This document shows positions 28,632-39,846 of a stretch of 64,000 bases of DNA, piece by piece. Position numbers and translations under genes: made by a program. The first letter of the stretch is position 1, and the number at the start of each line of letters is the position of its first letter. This DNA is from Hyphomicrobiales bacterium. Its GTDB lineage: Bacteria > Pseudomonadota > Alphaproteobacteria > Rhizobiales > Rhizobiaceae. The stretch spans positions 124,001-188,000 of the forward strand of contig UBMU01000002.1 of the NCBI GenBank assembly GCA_900466605.1, written 5' to 3'. Below the pieces are notes generated by a model, which ran no database searches, was not told where the DNA came from, and saw only the letters and a program-made list of their open reading frames with translations.

Positions 28632-29114
28632 ATGCGTGTTGGCCTTTTTGCAGTGGGGCGGCTGAAGTCCGGCCCAGAGAAGGATCTTGCGGCCCGCTAT
28701 TTCGATCGTTTCGCCAAAGCCGGTCCTGCCGTCGGACTCGAATTCTCTCGTGTGGCCGAAGTTGCTGAAAGTCGCGCATCGAACGCCGATACCCGCAAGC
28801 GCGACGAAGCAGCGATGCTGCAGAAGTCGCTTGCTGACGGAAGCGCTCTCATTCTGTTGGATGAGCGGGGCAAGGCGCTGGATAGCGAAGGGTTTGCCAC
28901 TCTACTTGGAAACTATCGAGATCAGGGCAAGCGCGACTTGATGATCGCCATCGGCGGTGCAGACGGTCTCGATCCTTCGTTGTACAACCTTGCCGACGCC
29001 ACCCTTTGCCTCGGCAAGATGACTTGGCCGCACCAGTTGGTTCGCACCCTGATCGCTGAGCAGCTGTACAGAGCCGTTACGATCCTTTCCGGCCATCCCT
29101 ATCACCGCGTCTAG
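28632..29114 (+). CDS. rlmH: 23S rRNA (pseudouridine1915-N3)-methyltransferase RlmH
   Basis: SPOUT-class methyltransferase acting on pseudouridine 1915 of 23S rRNA, 160 aa, the usual length. Motifs: LLDERGKALDSEGFA, IGGADGL for the knotted AdoMet site, and C-terminal ADATLCLGKMTWPHQLVRTLIAEQLYRA...HPYHR. ATG 28632 (or the adjacent ATG 28629) is preferred over the longer frame from 28557. It pairs with rsfS, as in most bacteria. Confidence 0.96.
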   Translation: MRVGLFAVGRLKSGPEKDLAARYFDRFAKAGPAVGLEFSRVAEVAESRASNADTRKRDEAAMLQKSLADGSALILLDERGKALDSEGFATLLGNYRDQGKRDLMIAIGGADGLDPSLYNLADATLCLGKMTWPHQLVRTLIAEQLYRAVTILSGHPYHRV

Positions 29115-29232
29115 CTGTCGCTGTGCTCACGCAGGCGTGTGCGGCGCGGCATGTTCGAGCCGTCAATCTATCTGGCAAAGCCTGTCAAATCAGCTTAATC
29201 TCCGCGTGTTTTCAAAGGATTTCGCAGCTCGT

Positions 29233-30690
29233 ATGTCGACACGCGCGTTCAAGCAAAAATATGTCGTTCTGCCGGCCTTGGCGGTAGGCTTGAGCATGGC
29301 AGTGGTGGTGGTTTCCGAGTGGTCTTTCGTCGTCAGCGCCTTTGCCCAGGACGCGCCGGAAGCTGCTGGGATGGCGCCGGCTGAGACGACGCCTGCGGCC
29401 ACAACCGCCACGGTGGCTCAACCGCCGCCCGATCCTGCGGCCGAGCTTGCCAAGAAGCGGGACGAGACGCGCGCCGAGCTGGAGGCCTTGTCGAAGACCA
29501 TCGGCCTGTCCTCCGATAAAGTTGCCGAGCTTCAGAAAAGCATTGCCGATCTGGACAAGAGCACCAGCAGTGTTCGTCAGGCACTGATCGATTCAGCGGC
29601 GCGACGAAAGTCGCTCGAGAAACAAATCCTGGAGAGCGAGAAGAAACTTGCCGATCTGGGCGTGAAAGAGGATACGGTTCGGCGCTCGCTGCATGAGCGG
29701 CGCGGCCTTCTTGCCGAGGTGCTTGGTGCCCTGCAGCGCATGGGCCGTAACCCGCCGCCGGCACTTCTCGTCACGCCCGACGATGCGCTTGCGTCAGTAC
29801 GGAGCGCCATCCTGCTTGGGGCAGTGGTCCCCGGCATCCGCAAGGAGACGGACAAGCTCGCTGGCGATCTCGCCAATCTGTCTTCATTGCAGGCGGCAAG
29901 TGCTGCGGAGAAGTCCAGTCTGACTGCAACGATGAGGAATAGCGTCGAGGAAGAGCGACGCATGGATCTGCTTCTTGCTGAAAACGAGAAGCTGAGCCGC
30001 AGCAGCGCTGCTGAACTGGATGCAGAAAAGAAACGTTCGGAAGATCTTGCCGGCAAGGCGACGAGCCTCGAGGGGCTGGTCGCATCGATGGAAACACAAA
30101 TCGCTTCGGTTCGAGAAGCTGCCGCTGCAGCGCGCCAGGCCGAGGAGAACCGCAAGCTATTGACAGACGAGCAGCGGGCCCAAGCTAAGGCGTTAGCCGA
30201 GAGTGGCGTGCCTGATAAAAACCGTATTGCGCCCGCATATCCCTTCGGAGAATTGAAGGCGAAGCTGGAATTGCCTGTGGCAGGCGATGTCCTCCGCCAG
30301 TTTGGCGATGCCGACGGAACCGGCCATGAGGCGATGGGAATGACGCTTGCCACCAATCCGGAAACGGTGGTTACCGCTCCCGCAGATGGGCTTGTTGTCT
30401 ATGCGGGCGCATTCCGCAGCTACGGCCAGATGATCATCCTCGATGCCGGCGACGGCTACCACCTCGTGCTCTCCGGAATGGAGACGATCAACACGCGCCA
30501 GGGAAAGTTCGTTTTCTCCGGTGAGCCACTTGCCGCCATGGGCGCAAAAAGAGTGGCGAGCGCGACTGCATTGGCGCTGGAAACCAACCGTCCAACGCTT
30601 TACATTGAATTTCGAAAAGATGGAAAACCGGTCGATTCCCGGCCTTGGTGGACCGCTAAAGACACTGGAAAGGCACGCAATGATTCGTAG
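29233..30690 (+). CDS. EnvC-like murein hydrolase activator (degenerate LytM/M23)
   Basis: 485 aa exported protein: one N-terminal membrane or signal segment (about 10-36, ending SAFAQD), a Pro/Thr/Ala-rich linker, long coiled coils (about 70-330), and a C-terminal LytM domain. The LytM zinc site is degenerate: the HxxxD motif reads HEAMG, and the final HxH position is LYIEF. That points to an activator of amidases (EnvC-like) rather than an active peptidase. ATG 29233 chosen. It overlaps ctpA by 11 nt. Confidence 0.85.
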   Translation: MSTRAFKQKYVVLPALAVGLSMAVVVVSEWSFVVSAFAQDAPEAAGMAPAETTPAATTATVAQPPPDPAAELAKKRDETRAELEALSKTIGLSSDKVAELQKSIADLDKSTSSVRQALIDSAARRKSLEKQILESEKKLADLGVKEDTVRRSLHERRGLLAEVLGALQRMGRNPPPALLVTPDDALASVRSAILLGAVVPGIRKETDKLAGDLANLSSLQAASAAEKSSLTATMRNSVEEERRMDLLLAENEKLSRSSAAELDAEKKRSEDLAGKATSLEGLVASMETQIASVREAAAAARQAEENRKLLTDEQRAQAKALAESGVPDKNRIAPAYPFGELKAKLELPVAGDVLRQFGDADGTGHEAMGMTLATNPETVVTAPADGLVVYAGAFRSYGQMIILDAGDGYHLVLSGMETINTRQGKFVFSGEPLAAMGAKRVASATALALETNRPTLYIEFRKDGKPVDSRPWWTAKDTGKARNDS

Positions 30691-32002
30691 GGCTTCTCTT
30701 GTTCTGGTCGGCGCATTGATGGGTGCGACCGCGATGAGCGTCATCTATTCGGCGGGCGTGCCTGCCGAAGCGGCTGGGGCCTCCACTTACAAGGAGCTTT
30801 CCGTTTTTGGTGACGTCTTTGAACGCGTGCGCGCACAATATGTGACGCCGCCGGCCGAGGACAAACTCATCGAAAATGCTATCAATGGCATGCTTTCTTC
30901 GCTGGACCCGCATTCGAGCTACATGAATGCCAAGGACGCAGCCGACATGCAGACCCAGACGAAGGGTGAATTCGGCGGCCTTGGTATTGAGGTCACCATG
31001 GAAGACGAGCTCGTCAAGGTCATCACCCCGATCGATGACACGCCAGCAGCAAAGGCTGGTGTGCTTGCGGGTGACTACATTTCCGAGATTGACGGCCAAT
31101 CTGTTCGTGGTCTGAAGCTGGAAGATGCGGTTGAGAAGATGCGTGGCCCGGTCAATACGCCGATCAAGCTGACGCTGATCCGCAAGGGCGCCGACAAGCC
31201 AATCGAACTGACGATCGTCCGCGATGTCGTTGCTGTTCAGGCCGTGAAGTCGCGCGTCGAGGATGACGTCGGTTACCTGCGCGTCATCTCCTTCACGGAG
31301 AAGACCTATCCTGACCTCGAGAAGGCGATCGAGAAGATCAAGAAGACAGTTCCGGCCGACAAGCTGAAGGGCTATGTTCTCGACCTGCGCCTGAATCCGG
31401 GCGGTCTGCTCGATCAGGCAATCCAGGTTTCGGATGCGCTGCTGCAGCGTGGCGAAGTGGTTTCCACCCGTGGCCGTAATCCGGATGAGACCCGACGCTT
31501 CAACGCCGGTCCGGGAGATCTGACCGATGGCAAGCCGGTGATCGTGCTGATCAACGGCGGTTCGGCATCTGCGTCGGAAATTGTAGCCGGTGCTCTGCAG
31601 GATCTGCGCCGCGCAACCGTCCTTGGGACGCGTTCGTTCGGCAAGGGATCGGTTCAGACTATCATCCCGCTCGGCGAGAACGGCGCGCTCCGTCTTACGA
31701 CGGCGCTCTACTACACGCCGTCTGGCCGCTCCATCCAGGGCACGGGTATTACGCCTGATATCAAGGTCGAAGAGCCTCTGCCGGATGATCTGAAGGGGAA
31801 GATGGTCACTGAAGGTGAATCCAGCTTGCGCGGACACATCAAGGGCCAGAGCGAGACGGACGAAGGCTCTGGTTCGGTTGCTTATGTTCCGCCGGATCCG
31901 AAGGACGACGTCCAGCTTAACTACGCGCTTGATCTGCTTCGGGGCAAGAAGACCGACCCGGCCTTCCCCCCCAATCCGGACAAGGCCGTTAGCGCCAAGT
32001 AA
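30680..32002 (+). CDS. ctpA: Carboxy-terminal processing protease CtpA (S41)
   Basis: Periplasmic serine protease, 440 aa. Signal sequence at about 1-33, PDZ domain at about 85-170 (GGLGIEVTMEDELVKVITPIDDTPAAKAG), and S41 core with the nucleophile in GGSASASEI (293-301) and general base Lys322 in GTRSFGKGSVQT. ATG 30680 lies within the 3' end of the EnvC-like gene, so the two cell-wall proteins are co-translated. A strong terminator follows. Confidence 0.95.
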   Translation: MIRRASLVLVGALMGATAMSVIYSAGVPAEAAGASTYKELSVFGDVFERVRAQYVTPPAEDKLIENAINGMLSSLDPHSSYMNAKDAADMQTQTKGEFGGLGIEVTMEDELVKVITPIDDTPAAKAGVLAGDYISEIDGQSVRGLKLEDAVEKMRGPVNTPIKLTLIRKGADKPIELTIVRDVVAVQAVKSRVEDDVGYLRVISFTEKTYPDLEKAIEKIKKTVPADKLKGYVLDLRLNPGGLLDQAIQVSDALLQRGEVVSTRGRNPDETRRFNAGPGDLTDGKPVIVLINGGSASASEIVAGALQDLRRATVLGTRSFGKGSVQTIIPLGENGALRLTTALYYTPSGRSIQGTGITPDIKVEEPLPDDLKGKMVTEGESSLRGHIKGQSETDEGSGSVAYVPPDPKDDVQLNYALDLLRGKKTDPAFPPNPDKAVSAK

Positions 32003-32012
32003 TTGCAATTTG

Positions 32013-32053
32013 AGGCGTCAGGCCGGATGGTATGTCCGGCCTGACGCCTTTTT
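32013..32053 (+). terminator. Terminator after ctpA
   Basis: A 15-bp perfect stem AGGCGTCAGGCCGGA/TCCGGCCTGACGCCT with a 7-nt loop, then TTTT. It lies 11 bp past the ctpA stop and separates it from the next gene, which starts only 31 bp further on. Confidence 0.9.
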
Positions 32054-32083
32054 GCTGTCCTGATTCTGAAGCGGAAAAGAAGT

Positions 32084-33289
32084 TTGAATACCGATCTGCA
32101 TGCACCTCTGGGACAGAACCGCAAGGCCAGACGCCAGCGGCCTGGCATTTTGCGGACGGGTCGTGTCGTCGCCGGGATCTGCCTTGTTTTAATCGGGGCA
32201 TCGTCGCTTTATACGGCGTTTCGCGGCGACGGGCTAAAACCGGAGAAGCCGCCGGCGCAAAACCAGACGGCTGCGCCTCCGTCTGACACCGTTCAAAACC
32301 AGGTGTCGCCACAATCTTCCTCGGCTGCGCCTGCCAACAGCATGGTGCGATCCGACCCGCGGTCGGGCGCTAACGTAGAGCAGATGGTCACAGGCGATGG
32401 CACTGTTGTTACGAAGTATTCCCCAAGGCCGCGCGATGGAAATGGCCCGGTCCTAGTTGATGCCTCGCAGGTAGGGCAAGATCCACGGATGGCGGCGCTA
32501 CCGAACGATGCGCTCCTTGAAGACACGTCGTTTGGACGACTGCCGATAGTCGGACCCGATGGACGCCGGCCAATGGATCAGTATGCGCGGCCTTGGTCGG
32601 GTGCACACGGAACACGCATGGCGATCGTCGTGACCGGCCTCGGACTTAGCCAGACGGGCACGCAGCGTGCGATCCAGCAATTGCCGGAGGAAGTCACGTT
32701 CGCTTTTGCCGCAAGCGGAAACAGCTTGCAACGCTGGATGCAGGAAGCACGCCGCGGCGGCCACGAAATCCTATTGCAGGTTCCATTTGAGCCTTTTGAT
32801 TATCCGGCGAATGATCCCGGGCCTGATACGCTGCTGACATGGAAGCCTGTTTCGAAGAATATCGAGAGCCTGCATCGGGCGATGGGCGAGATCACCAACT
32901 ATACTGGCATCATGAACTATCAGGGCGGGCGCTTCCTCTCTGACCCGAACGCCATGGAGCCGGTCCTGCGGGATATCGGAAAGCGCGGGCTGCTGTTTCT
33001 TGATGACGGAACGGCGGCTCAGTCCAAGACCGCCGTGATTGCGAAGGGAACAGAGGCGCCCTACGCCTTCGCGGATGTGCAGTTGGACAAGCAACTCGAC
33101 GTGAACGCCATCATCCAGAAACTGGACGAACTTGAACGCGTTGCGAAGCGCAACGGTCAGGCGATCGGGGTCGCCGCTGCCTTCGACGAGAGTATCGATG
33201 CGATCGCGCAATGGACCCAGGAAGCCGCAATGCGAGGGGTTGAAGTTGTGGGCGTAGCTGCACTGACGAATGATCCCAAGAGACCTTGA
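32084..33289 (+). CDS. Divergent polysaccharide deacetylase family protein (DUF610/YibQ-like)
   Basis: 401 aa. A short basic N-terminus is followed by a membrane anchor (about 27-46), a Pro/Gln/Ser-rich linker, and a C-terminal NodB-like fold. Motifs: [56 protein letters not shown] and LLFLDDGTA. The start is TTG 32084 (no in-frame ATG near it). Possible role in envelope glycan remodelling alongside the EnvC/CtpA pair upstream; enzymatic activity is unproven. Confidence 0.87.
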   Translation: MNTDLHAPLGQNRKARRQRPGILRTGRVVAGICLVLIGASSLYTAFRGDGLKPEKPPAQNQTAAPPSDTVQNQVSPQSSSAAPANSMVRSDPRSGANVEQMVTGDGTVVTKYSPRPRDGNGPVLVDASQVGQDPRMAALPNDALLEDTSFGRLPIVGPDGRRPMDQYARPWSGAHGTRMAIVVTGLGLSQTGTQRAIQQLPEEVTFAFAASGNSLQRWMQEARRGGHEILLQVPFEPFDYPANDPGPDTLLTWKPVSKNIESLHRAMGEITNYTGIMNYQGGRFLSDPNAMEPVLRDIGKRGLLFLDDGTAAQSKTAVIAKGTEAPYAFADVQLDKQLDVNAIIQKLDELERVAKRNGQAIGVAAAFDESIDAIAQWTQEAAMRGVEVVGVAALTNDPKRP

Positions 33290-33302
33290 ACAGAGAGAGC
33301 AA

Positions 33303-33836
33303 ATGAGCAAGCCGATCATCAAAGCAGAGGACCTGCCGTATCGCCCCTGCGTCGGCGTCATGATCTTCAGTCGCCAAGGCCTTGTATGGGCAGGCAGAAG
33401 AATTCCGGAAGAGAATTCCGAATATGATGGATCACCGCAGCTTTGGCAGATGCCGCAGGGCGGCATAGACAAGGGCGAGGATCCGCTCGAAGCCGCCTAC
33501 CGCGAACTCTATGAGGAAACGGGCATTCGAACCGTGACGCTGCTTGCTGAGGCCCGAGATTGGATCAACTACGATTTGCCGGCACAGCTGATCGGCATCG
33601 GGTTGAAGGGAAAGTTCCGCGGTCAGACACAGCGCTGGTTCGCGTTTCGTTTCGATGGTGACGAGAGCGAGATTGCGATCAATCCGCCGCCGGGCGGCCA
33701 TGCGCCTGAATTCGATGCCTGGGATTGGAAGCCGATGGAAAGCCTGCCGGATCTCATCGTTCCATTCAAACGGACTGTCTATGAGCAGGTCGTCGATGAG
33801 TTCAGGCACCTTGCAGGCATCGCCGCCGGCGAGTGA
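33303..33836 (+). CDS. rppH: RNA pyrophosphohydrolase RppH (Nudix)
   Basis: Removes pyrophosphate from mRNA 5' ends to start decay; 177 aa. [10 protein letters not shown] at the N-terminus, and a complete Nudix box [23 protein letters not shown] at about 52-74. [16 protein letters not shown] matches the RppH/IalA subgroup. ATG 33303 follows AGAGAG; the frame to 33270 is rejected. It follows the deacetylase-like gene by 13 bp. Confidence 0.95.
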   Translation: MSKPIIKAEDLPYRPCVGVMIFSRQGLVWAGRRIPEENSEYDGSPQLWQMPQGGIDKGEDPLEAAYRELYEETGIRTVTLLAEARDWINYDLPAQLIGIGLKGKFRGQTQRWFAFRFDGDESEIAINPPPGGHAPEFDAWDWKPMESLPDLIVPFKRTVYEQVVDEFRHLAGIAAGE

Positions 33837-33838
33837 AC

Positions 33839-33862
33839 AACCGGCGGCCAAGACCGCCGGTC
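33839..33862. terminator. Hairpin between convergent rppH and bfr
   Basis: ACCGGCGG/CCGCCGGT, an 8-bp perfect stem (33839-33862 with a short loop) lying between two converging genes. There is no clean T-run on either side, so a bidirectional terminator is only probable. Confidence 0.45.
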
Positions 33863-33872
33863 AATGCCAATA

Positions 33873-34358
33873 TCACTCGGCTTCGTTTGCGGAATCGGCG
33901 TTGAGCTGGCCGTACTTGGCTTCGCCGATCTTACCGAGGAGCTCCAGCTGTGTTTCGAGGAAGTCAATGTGGCCTTCCTCATCTGCCAGCAACTCCTCGA
34001 ACAGCTTCATCGAGACATAGTCGCCGGCCTCATGACAGATGTCGCGCGATTTCTTGTAGGCGGTGCGTGCATCGTATTCGCCGGCAAGGTCGGCCTCCAG
34101 AACTTCTTTTACGTTCTGGCCGATGCGAAGCGGCGCAAGTGTCTGCAGGTTGGGATGGCCTTCGAGGAAAATGATGCGCGCGACCAGGCGGTCGGCGTGA
34201 TGCATTTCTTCGATGGATTCTGCGCGCTCCTTCTTGGCGAGCTTTGTGTAGCCCCAATCTTCAAGGAGTCGATAGTGAACCCAGTACTGATTGACAGCAC
34301 CAAGTTCGAGAAAGAGGGCCTCGTTAAGCCGCTCGATGACTTTTTTGTCGCCTTTCAA
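33873..34358 (-). CDS. bfr: Bacterioferritin
   Basis: 24-mer haem-containing iron store, 161 aa. [26 protein letters not shown] opens the four-helix bundle. Ferroxidase ligands are in [16 protein letters not shown] and [10 protein letters not shown], and the haem-ligating Met is in EEMHHADR. The start is TTG 34358 with AGGAGAG 8 nt upstream; longer frames would run into the preceding gene. It overlaps bfd by 35 nt. Confidence 0.95.
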   Translation of the reverse strand: MKGDKKVIERLNEALFLELGAVNQYWVHYRLLEDWGYTKLAKKERAESIEEMHHADRLVARIIFLEGHPNLQTLAPLRIGQNVKEVLEADLAGEYDARTAYKKSRDICHEAGDYVSMKLFEELLADEEGHIDFLETQLELLGKIGEAKYGQLNADSANEAE

Positions 34359-34635
34359 TGTCCGCTCTCCTGTTTTCTTCATGGAAGTTTCTGAGGCGGG
34401 ACATGAAATCAAATATTTCGGCTTCCGTCGAGTGGTGACGGGCGTGATAATCCTCTGTCGTTTGAATTATGATGTCGACTACGTTCGGGAAACAACCGCA
34501 ACAACGGCCCCGTTTTTCCATCGCGTGGTAGACTTTTGCAGGCACAATCAACTGCCAACAGTCCTGCTCGAGAAGCTCGTTGATGACTTCACGGATTTCG
34601 TGGTCAGTTATGTAATTGCAGCTGCAGACAAGCAC
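34324..34635 (-). CDS. bfd: Bacterioferritin-associated ferredoxin-like (2Fe-2S) protein
   Basis: 103 aa from GTG 34635. It reads [14 protein letters not shown] and later [17 protein letters not shown], giving the CxC plus CCxC cysteine set of BFD-like 2Fe-2S proteins. Bfd reduces ferric iron in bacterioferritin for release. The C-terminal ~35 residues ([20 protein letters not shown] onward) extend past the core domain, and the gene ends 35 nt inside bfr. GTG is chosen because upstream in-frame sequence is not protein-like. Confidence 0.88.
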   Translation of the reverse strand: MLVCSCNYITDHEIREVINELLEQDCWQLIVPAKVYHAMEKRGRCCGCFPNVVDIIIQTTEDYHARHHSTEAEIFDFMSRLRNFHEENRRADIERRQKSHRAA

Positions 34636-34801
34636 GTCGTCATTCCAAACATGACACTCACTATCGTCTTTTTTGCTAAAGAAGACGGCGGTTGTCAAGA
34701 AAAAATAGAATCTGCGAATGCGCCTTTGGTCGCATCTCCGATGAGTGTTGGCAGCGGTTGCGTTGCACTCCATTCCGCGCTCAATTTCAGCTTGGCTTAT
34801 T

Positions 34802-37800
34802 TCAATGGAAATTTCGGCCCCTTGGCATAACGCCGGCTGTTTTACGTGCTTCAGTCCTGCTACCAGCAGTTATCCTTCTCTCCATAACGGCCTGCTCCAG
34901 GGCGTTCGCCACCTTTCGTTGCCGAGGATCCGCCGTCGGATTGAGCGCTTCATCGGAACGATCGCTAACGCCAAATCGACGGGCTTCCTTTTGCAGGATG
35001 CCAAGTGCGGGCGTCATATCCTCGATATGATCGACGACAGTATGGATCACGCCGCTCTGGCTCTGAAGCCTGCCATAAATCTTCACAAGCCGTGCTCCCA
35101 TGACGATCGGGCGGTACCTCTCAAATACCTTCGTCCAGACAATCGCATTGGCAACGCCCGTCTCGTCTTCCAAGGTCATGAAGATGACGCCCTTGGCGGA
35201 GCCCGGACGCTGACGCACCAAAACAAGACCGGCGATCGTCACCCTCTTTCCGTTCGGGATAGTCAGAAGATCGACACTCCTGACGACGCCCGCCTTGTGA
35301 AATTCTTCGCGCAGGAACGAGACCGGATGTGCTTTCAAGGAGAGCGAGAGATAACGGTAATCCTCGATGACCTGTTCGCCAGGCAGCATTTCCGGCAATC
35401 TCGTCTCGGGCTCGACCTGCAGGTCGATATGGCTCACCTGGTCAAATAGGGGAAGCTTTTCCGCGGCGCTCTTTGCATCGAGCGCCCGCACGGCCCAAAG
35501 CGCATCTCGCCGCGACTGTTTTATGGAACGAAAAGCATCCGCATCAGCAAGCCGTTCTATATCCGTTTTCTGCAGGCCTGCGCGCAGCCAGAGATCGCGA
35601 ATGGAAGAATAGCCCTCACCTCTATTGGCGACGAGCTTCTCCATGCTCGCTTCCGAAAGACCCTTTATCTGCCTGAAGCCAAGCCGAACGGCTCGCTTTG
35701 TCTTGATGATATCCCGCATGCTGGCATGCCGGAAATCAACGGCGCGCCTGTTGAACTCGGTTTCCTCAAGTAAGCAATCCCAGTTCGATTCATTTATGTC
35801 GACAGGCCGGATCTCAACCCCATGCTCCCTTGCATCCCTGACGAGCTGTGCAGGGGCATAAAAACCCATCGGCTGCGAATTCAGCATCGCGGCACAGAAG
35901 ACGTCGGGATAATAGGCTTTCACCCAGGAAGAGGCGTAGACAAGCAGTGCGAACGAGGCCGCGTGGCTTTCCGGGAAGCCGTATTCGCCAAAACCCTTGA
36001 TCTGATTGAAGCACTGCTGGGCAAAATCGGGAGAGTATTCTTTGGCGACCATGCCTTCGATGAACCGCTTTTCGAAATTGCCGATGGTGCCTGTTCGTTT
36101 GAAGGTTGCCATGGCGCGTCTCAACTGATCCGCTTCTGCCGGCTTAAAACCAGCTGCCGTGATGGCGATCTGCATGGCCTGTTCCTGAAACAGCGGTACG
36201 CCAAGCGTTCGCCTGAGAACCCCTTCAAGTTCCGGGCTTGGATATGTCTCTGGAATGCCACGTGCCTTTTCCTCTCTGCGCCTCAAATAGGGGTGGACCA
36301 TGTCCCCCTGGATGGGCCCTGGTCTGACAATGGCGACTTCGATGACAAGGTCATAGAATTCCTTCGGTTTCAGGCGTGGTAGCATGCTCATCTGCGCCCG
36401 GCTCTCGATCTGGAAGACGCCAAGCGTGTCGGCCCGGCAGATCATCGCATAGACCGGCGCCTCGTCTTCATGCTTGTCGTTGCCGAGATCGGCGAGCGTC
36501 TTCTTGATGTCGTAATGCAGGAGAAGCAGATCGAATGCTCGCTTCAGGGCGGTCAGCATTCCAAGCGCCAAGATGTCGACTTTGAGGATATTCAGATTGT
36601 CGAGATCATCCTTGTCCCACTCGACCATGTAGCGTCCGGGCATTGCCGTCTTCATGATCGGAACGACTTCATCGAGCCTGTCCCTGGTGATGACGAAGCC
36701 GCCGACATGCTGGGTGAGATGACGGGGAAAACCAAGAAGCTCGGATGCATATTTCAGCACGTTCTTGGTCATGGGATCGGAAGTTTCGAGCCCGGCCGCC
36801 TTTGCTTCCCGCTCGGACAACTTTTCTTCCGACCAGCCCCAGACTAGGCTGCCGATCGCAGACTGGATATCCTCTGAAAGACCGAATGCCTTCGAAACTT
36901 CTCGCCCGGCCGATCGGGTGCGATAGGTCGTTACCCCTGCCGTCAGACCGGCATGTTCCTTGCCGTATTTCCCGTAGATATGCTGGATGACTTCTTCGCG
37001 CCTCTCATGCTCGAAATCGACATCGATATCCGGCGGTTCGTCGCGGTCCATCGAGAGGAAGCGGTCGAAGAGCAGGGTGCTCTTCTCTGGATTGACCTCG
37101 GTTATCTCAAGGCAATAGCAAATGACCGAGTTTGCCGCCGAGCCGCGCCCCTGGCAGAGGATCTTCTTCTCGTGCCGGGCATATTGGATGATCCGATGGA
37201 CCGTCAGGAAGTATGATTCATATTGTTTCTGACGAACGAGGCTCAACTCGTACTTAATGTTCTTCTGAACTTTTTCAGGCACGCCGTTTGGGAAACGCTT
37301 TTCGGCACCCGATCTGGTCAGACGTTCCAGTGTTTCATACGGTGTTTCCCCCTCGTCATTCTCGGGAGGGTAGTTGTGTTCTAGTTCGTCGAGTGAAAAG
37401 GAAAGGCTTCCAAAGAACTTTCCGGTGTTCGTTATTGCATGCGGATAGTCCCTGAAGAGCCGCAGAATTTCACTGCTACTCTTGAGATAGCGCTCCGCAT
37501 TCGGAGCCAGAAGAAAGCCAGCCTCGGGAATGGGGACATGCTCCCGGATCGATGTCACGATATCGGCGAGGGGGCGGCGGGTCGGGTCGTGGTAGAGCGG
37601 CTGGTTGGTGGTGATTAGCGGGATTCGGGTTCGCTCAGCCAGCATGGAAATGGTTGCAAACATCCGCTTGTCGCGGCCATCGTAGGCGGGAGCGAGCGCC
37701 ATGTGGATGTTTTTCCGGAAGCGCTTTCTGAAACGCTCCAGACAGGCCTCGAACGCTGCGTGATTGTTGTCATCGGCAATGGACGGGTGCGGAATGATCG

Positions 37801-38236
37801 CAAGCATCATGTCGTCGCCCCATTCCATCATATCCGCTTCGAACAGAATGCATTTTCCCTTCTCTGCCCTCAGATTTCCGGCGCTCAGCAACCGGCAAAG
37901 ATGCGCCCAGCCCTGACGATTTCGGGGGTAGGCAAGAATGTCAGGTGTTCCATCTGCAAAGACGATGCGGGCACCCGGCTGGAAATGGATCGGATCGGGA
38001 ATGATGTCCTTCTTTTCGCGCTCATCCAGAAGCCCGGCTTTCATTCGTTCGAACTTTTTCCGGATCGCCTCTGACTGGGCGTGGGCGCGGACGACGCCCG
38101 CAACTGAATTTCGGTCGGCAATGCCAAGGCCTCCAAGCTTCAGAACGGCAGCTTGAACGACCATTTCCTCGGGCTTGGAGGCGCCCTCCAGAAAGGAGAA
38201 ATTGGTCTTGGCGCCGATTTCGAAGAAGGCGGACAT
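34802..38236 (-). CDS. dnaE2: Error-prone DNA polymerase DnaE2 (ImuC)
   Basis: C-family polymerase of 1144 aa for lesion bypass. The N-terminal PHP domain starts [23 protein letters not shown]; the polymerase core includes [21 protein letters not shown] and [29 protein letters not shown] with the catalytic aspartates, and an OB fold follows ([34 protein letters not shown]). It overlaps imuB by 1 nt (TGATG). Last gene of the imuA-imuB-dnaE2 SOS cassette. Confidence 0.97.
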   Translation of the reverse strand: MSAFFEIGAKTNFSFLEGASKPEEMVVQAAVLKLGGLGIADRNSVAGVVRAHAQSEAIRKKFERMKAGLLDEREKKDIIPDPIHFQPGARIVFADGTPDILAYPRNRQGWAHLCRLLSAGNLRAEKGKCILFEADMMEWGDDMMLAIIPHPSIADDNNHAAFEACLERFRKRFRKNIHMALAPAYDGRDKRMFATISMLAERTRIPLITTNQPLYHDPTRRPLADIVTSIREHVPIPEAGFLLAPNAERYLKSSSEILRLFRDYPHAITNTGKFFGSLSFSLDELEHNYPPENDEGETPYETLERLTRSGAEKRFPNGVPEKVQKNIKYELSLVRQKQYESYFLTVHRIIQYARHEKKILCQGRGSAANSVICYCLEITEVNPEKSTLLFDRFLSMDRDEPPDIDVDFEHERREEVIQHIYGKYGKEHAGLTAGVTTYRTRSAGREVSKAFGLSEDIQSAIGSLVWGWSEEKLSEREAKAAGLETSDPMTKNVLKYASELLGFPRHLTQHVGGFVITRDRLDEVVPIMKTAMPGRYMVEWDKDDLDNLNILKVDILALGMLTALKRAFDLLLLHYDIKKTLADLGNDKHEDEAPVYAMICRADTLGVFQIESRAQMSMLPRLKPKEFYDLVIEVAIVRPGPIQGDMVHPYLRRREEKARGIPETYPSPELEGVLRRTLGVPLFQEQAMQIAITAAGFKPAEADQLRRAMATFKRTGTIGNFEKRFIEGMVAKEYSPDFAQQCFNQIKGFGEYGFPESHAASFALLVYASSWVKAYYPDVFCAAMLNSQPMGFYAPAQLVRDAREHGVEIRPVDINESNWDCLLEETEFNRRAVDFRHASMRDIIKTKRAVRLGFRQIKGLSEASMEKLVANRGEGYSSIRDLWLRAGLQKTDIERLADADAFRSIKQSRRDALWAVRALDAKSAAEKLPLFDQVSHIDLQVEPETRLPEMLPGEQVIEDYRYLSLSLKAHPVSFLREEFHKAGVVRSVDLLTIPNGKRVTIAGLVLVRQRPGSAKGVIFMTLEDETGVANAIVWTKVFERYRPIVMGARLVKIYGRLQSQSGVIHTVVDHIEDMTPALGILQKEARRFGVSDRSDEALNPTADPRQRKVANALEQAVMERRITAGSRTEARKTAGVMPRGRNFH

Positions 38237-39846
38237 CAGGCGATGACCCCATGCATAAACCAGCTCTGCGCTGCATCACGCTCATAATGACCCTGGCGAT
38301 AGATCCAGAAGCGGCGTCCCTTATCATCTTCGATCCGGAAGTAATCTCGGTCCGCAGCTTCCACGCCACCGAGCCACCATTCCATTGCCAGTCGCTCCGG
38401 GCCCTCACTCTTCAAGACACGGTGCTGCATGCGCCGCCAGTGAAAGCTCGCTGGTGCGCCATCCGGGATTTCGATGGCAAAGGCATCCATTGGCTCCGGT
38501 TTCCGCAACAACCGAATAGGCCGCTCGCTCCTGGCCGGCGGTGGATGTCCTTCCCGGGTTTTGGGGGCGGACAGGTGATCGATTGCAGTCACGGCAATGA
38601 CGGCTCTTTCCGGTACGTGGCTCTCTCGCAATTGGAATGTTTGCAGGCAGTCTTCTCCAAGGCGGGCTGAAACCCGATCCACGAAGGTGGCAAGAGACGC
38701 GTCCTTTTGCTGATGGTGTTCGAAATCACCCTGTGAGGTCACGAAGTCCTCGTGCAGGAGCACGTTGAGACGAAGGATCTCGAATCCGTAACCAGCATCG
38801 AAATCGTCGTGAATTGCCTGCAGGCGTTCGGCAAAGAGAGCGGCGATTCGCTTGGGCTCCCGCAGGGGCTGCGCGGTTCCGGTGGAAATGCGAAACACCT
38901 TTCCGTCGACACGGAACAGCACCAGTTCGAAGATGCGACCGCCGACGCCGCGTGCTTCCAGTGAGGGTTTCAGGGAGACGGCAATCTGATTGGTGAGCGC
39001 AAGAATATCGTCCTCGGCTCCGATCGGCTCAATCAGGCGACGTTCAACCGAAAGGCTCGCGACGGGCAGGCGCGGAGAGACAGGCTCTTCATCGGCTCCA
39101 AGCGCCTGATCGAGCCTCAAGAGCACCGTTCCTCCAAAGCGGCGGGCGAGCGGGGCGCGGGGTGCGGTCAGCAAATCGCCGATATATTTGAGCCCCATCT
39201 TGTTCAGGCCACCTATCGTTTCTTCCTCGAGACGCAAGGCCGCGACGGGCAGGGGAGCCAGCGCCTGTTCTGCTTCCCCGTGTTCGATGATGCCGCCTTG
39301 GCCGAAGCGGCTGATCGCCCAGGACAATCCGGGCGAGGAAGAGATCGCGCCGCGGGCGTCAATTCCCATCTGGAAGAGCCTGGCGAGAATATCCTTGAGA
39401 AGGGAGGCCTCGCCGCCGAACAGATGGGTGCAGCCGGTAATGTCGAGGAACAAGCCATCCACGCCGTCGAGAGCGACAAGGGGGGTATAGCGATCGCACC
39501 AGTCGGCAATCGCTTCCAGGAAGCGGCGGTTGGCGGCGGGGTCGTCCTCGATCACATCAAGCGTGGGGTAGATGGCGCGGGCTTCGGCAACGCCCATGTG
39601 CTTTCGGAGACTGAGGGTTTCGGCAGCTTCGTCCAGTGCCGTCAACCGCATCGTATTGTTGAGGCGGCTGGAACAGACGATCGGTGCGGCCTCAGGACGT
39701 CCGCGCGAACGCCAGGAGAGCCCCCATTTCTTTCTTGATATCCGGTCGGTTGGAAGATGCGGAAAGTGGAGTGCCAGAATACGCTGTGCGTTCGTCTGGA
39801 AGGCGAGGGTCGACTGATTGAGAGACGGCGAAAAAACGGCGGTCAT
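38236..39846 (-). CDS. imuB: ImuB, Y-family polymerase-like mutasome protein
   Basis: 536 aa catalytically inactive Y-family relative that links ImuA and DnaE2 to the beta clamp. The conserved domain begins at about residue 22 ([13 protein letters not shown]); [21 protein letters not shown] and the [14 protein letters not shown] segment follow. The C-terminus carries the ImuB-specific extension ending [11 protein letters not shown] 39846 lies 155 nt inside the end of imuA; even a later start would overlap because the domain itself begins there. Confidence 0.93.
   Translation of the reverse strand: MTAVFSPSLNQSTLAFQTNAQRILALHFPHLPTDRISRKKWGLSWRSRGRPEAAPIVCSSRLNNTMRLTALDEAAETLSLRKHMGVAEARAIYPTLDVIEDDPAANRRFLEAIADWCDRYTPLVALDGVDGLFLDITGCTHLFGGEASLLKDILARLFQMGIDARGAISSSPGLSWAISRFGQGGIIEHGEAEQALAPLPVAALRLEEETIGGLNKMGLKYIGDLLTAPRAPLARRFGGTVLLRLDQALGADEEPVSPRLPVASLSVERRLIEPIGAEDDILALTNQIAVSLKPSLEARGVGGRIFELVLFRVDGKVFRISTGTAQPLREPKRIAALFAERLQAIHDDFDAGYGFEILRLNVLLHEDFVTSQGDFEHHQQKDASLATFVDRVSARLGEDCLQTFQLRESHVPERAVIAVTAIDHLSAPKTREGHPPPARSERPIRLLRKPEPMDAFAIEIPDGAPASFHWRRMQHRVLKSEGPERLAMEWWLGGVEAADRDYFRIEDDKGRRFWIYRQGHYERDAAQSWFMHGVIA

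Noticed and set aside
30656..32008. 450-codon minus-strand frame opposite ctpA
   Set aside because: Antisense to a confident protease gene; translation is charged and featureless.
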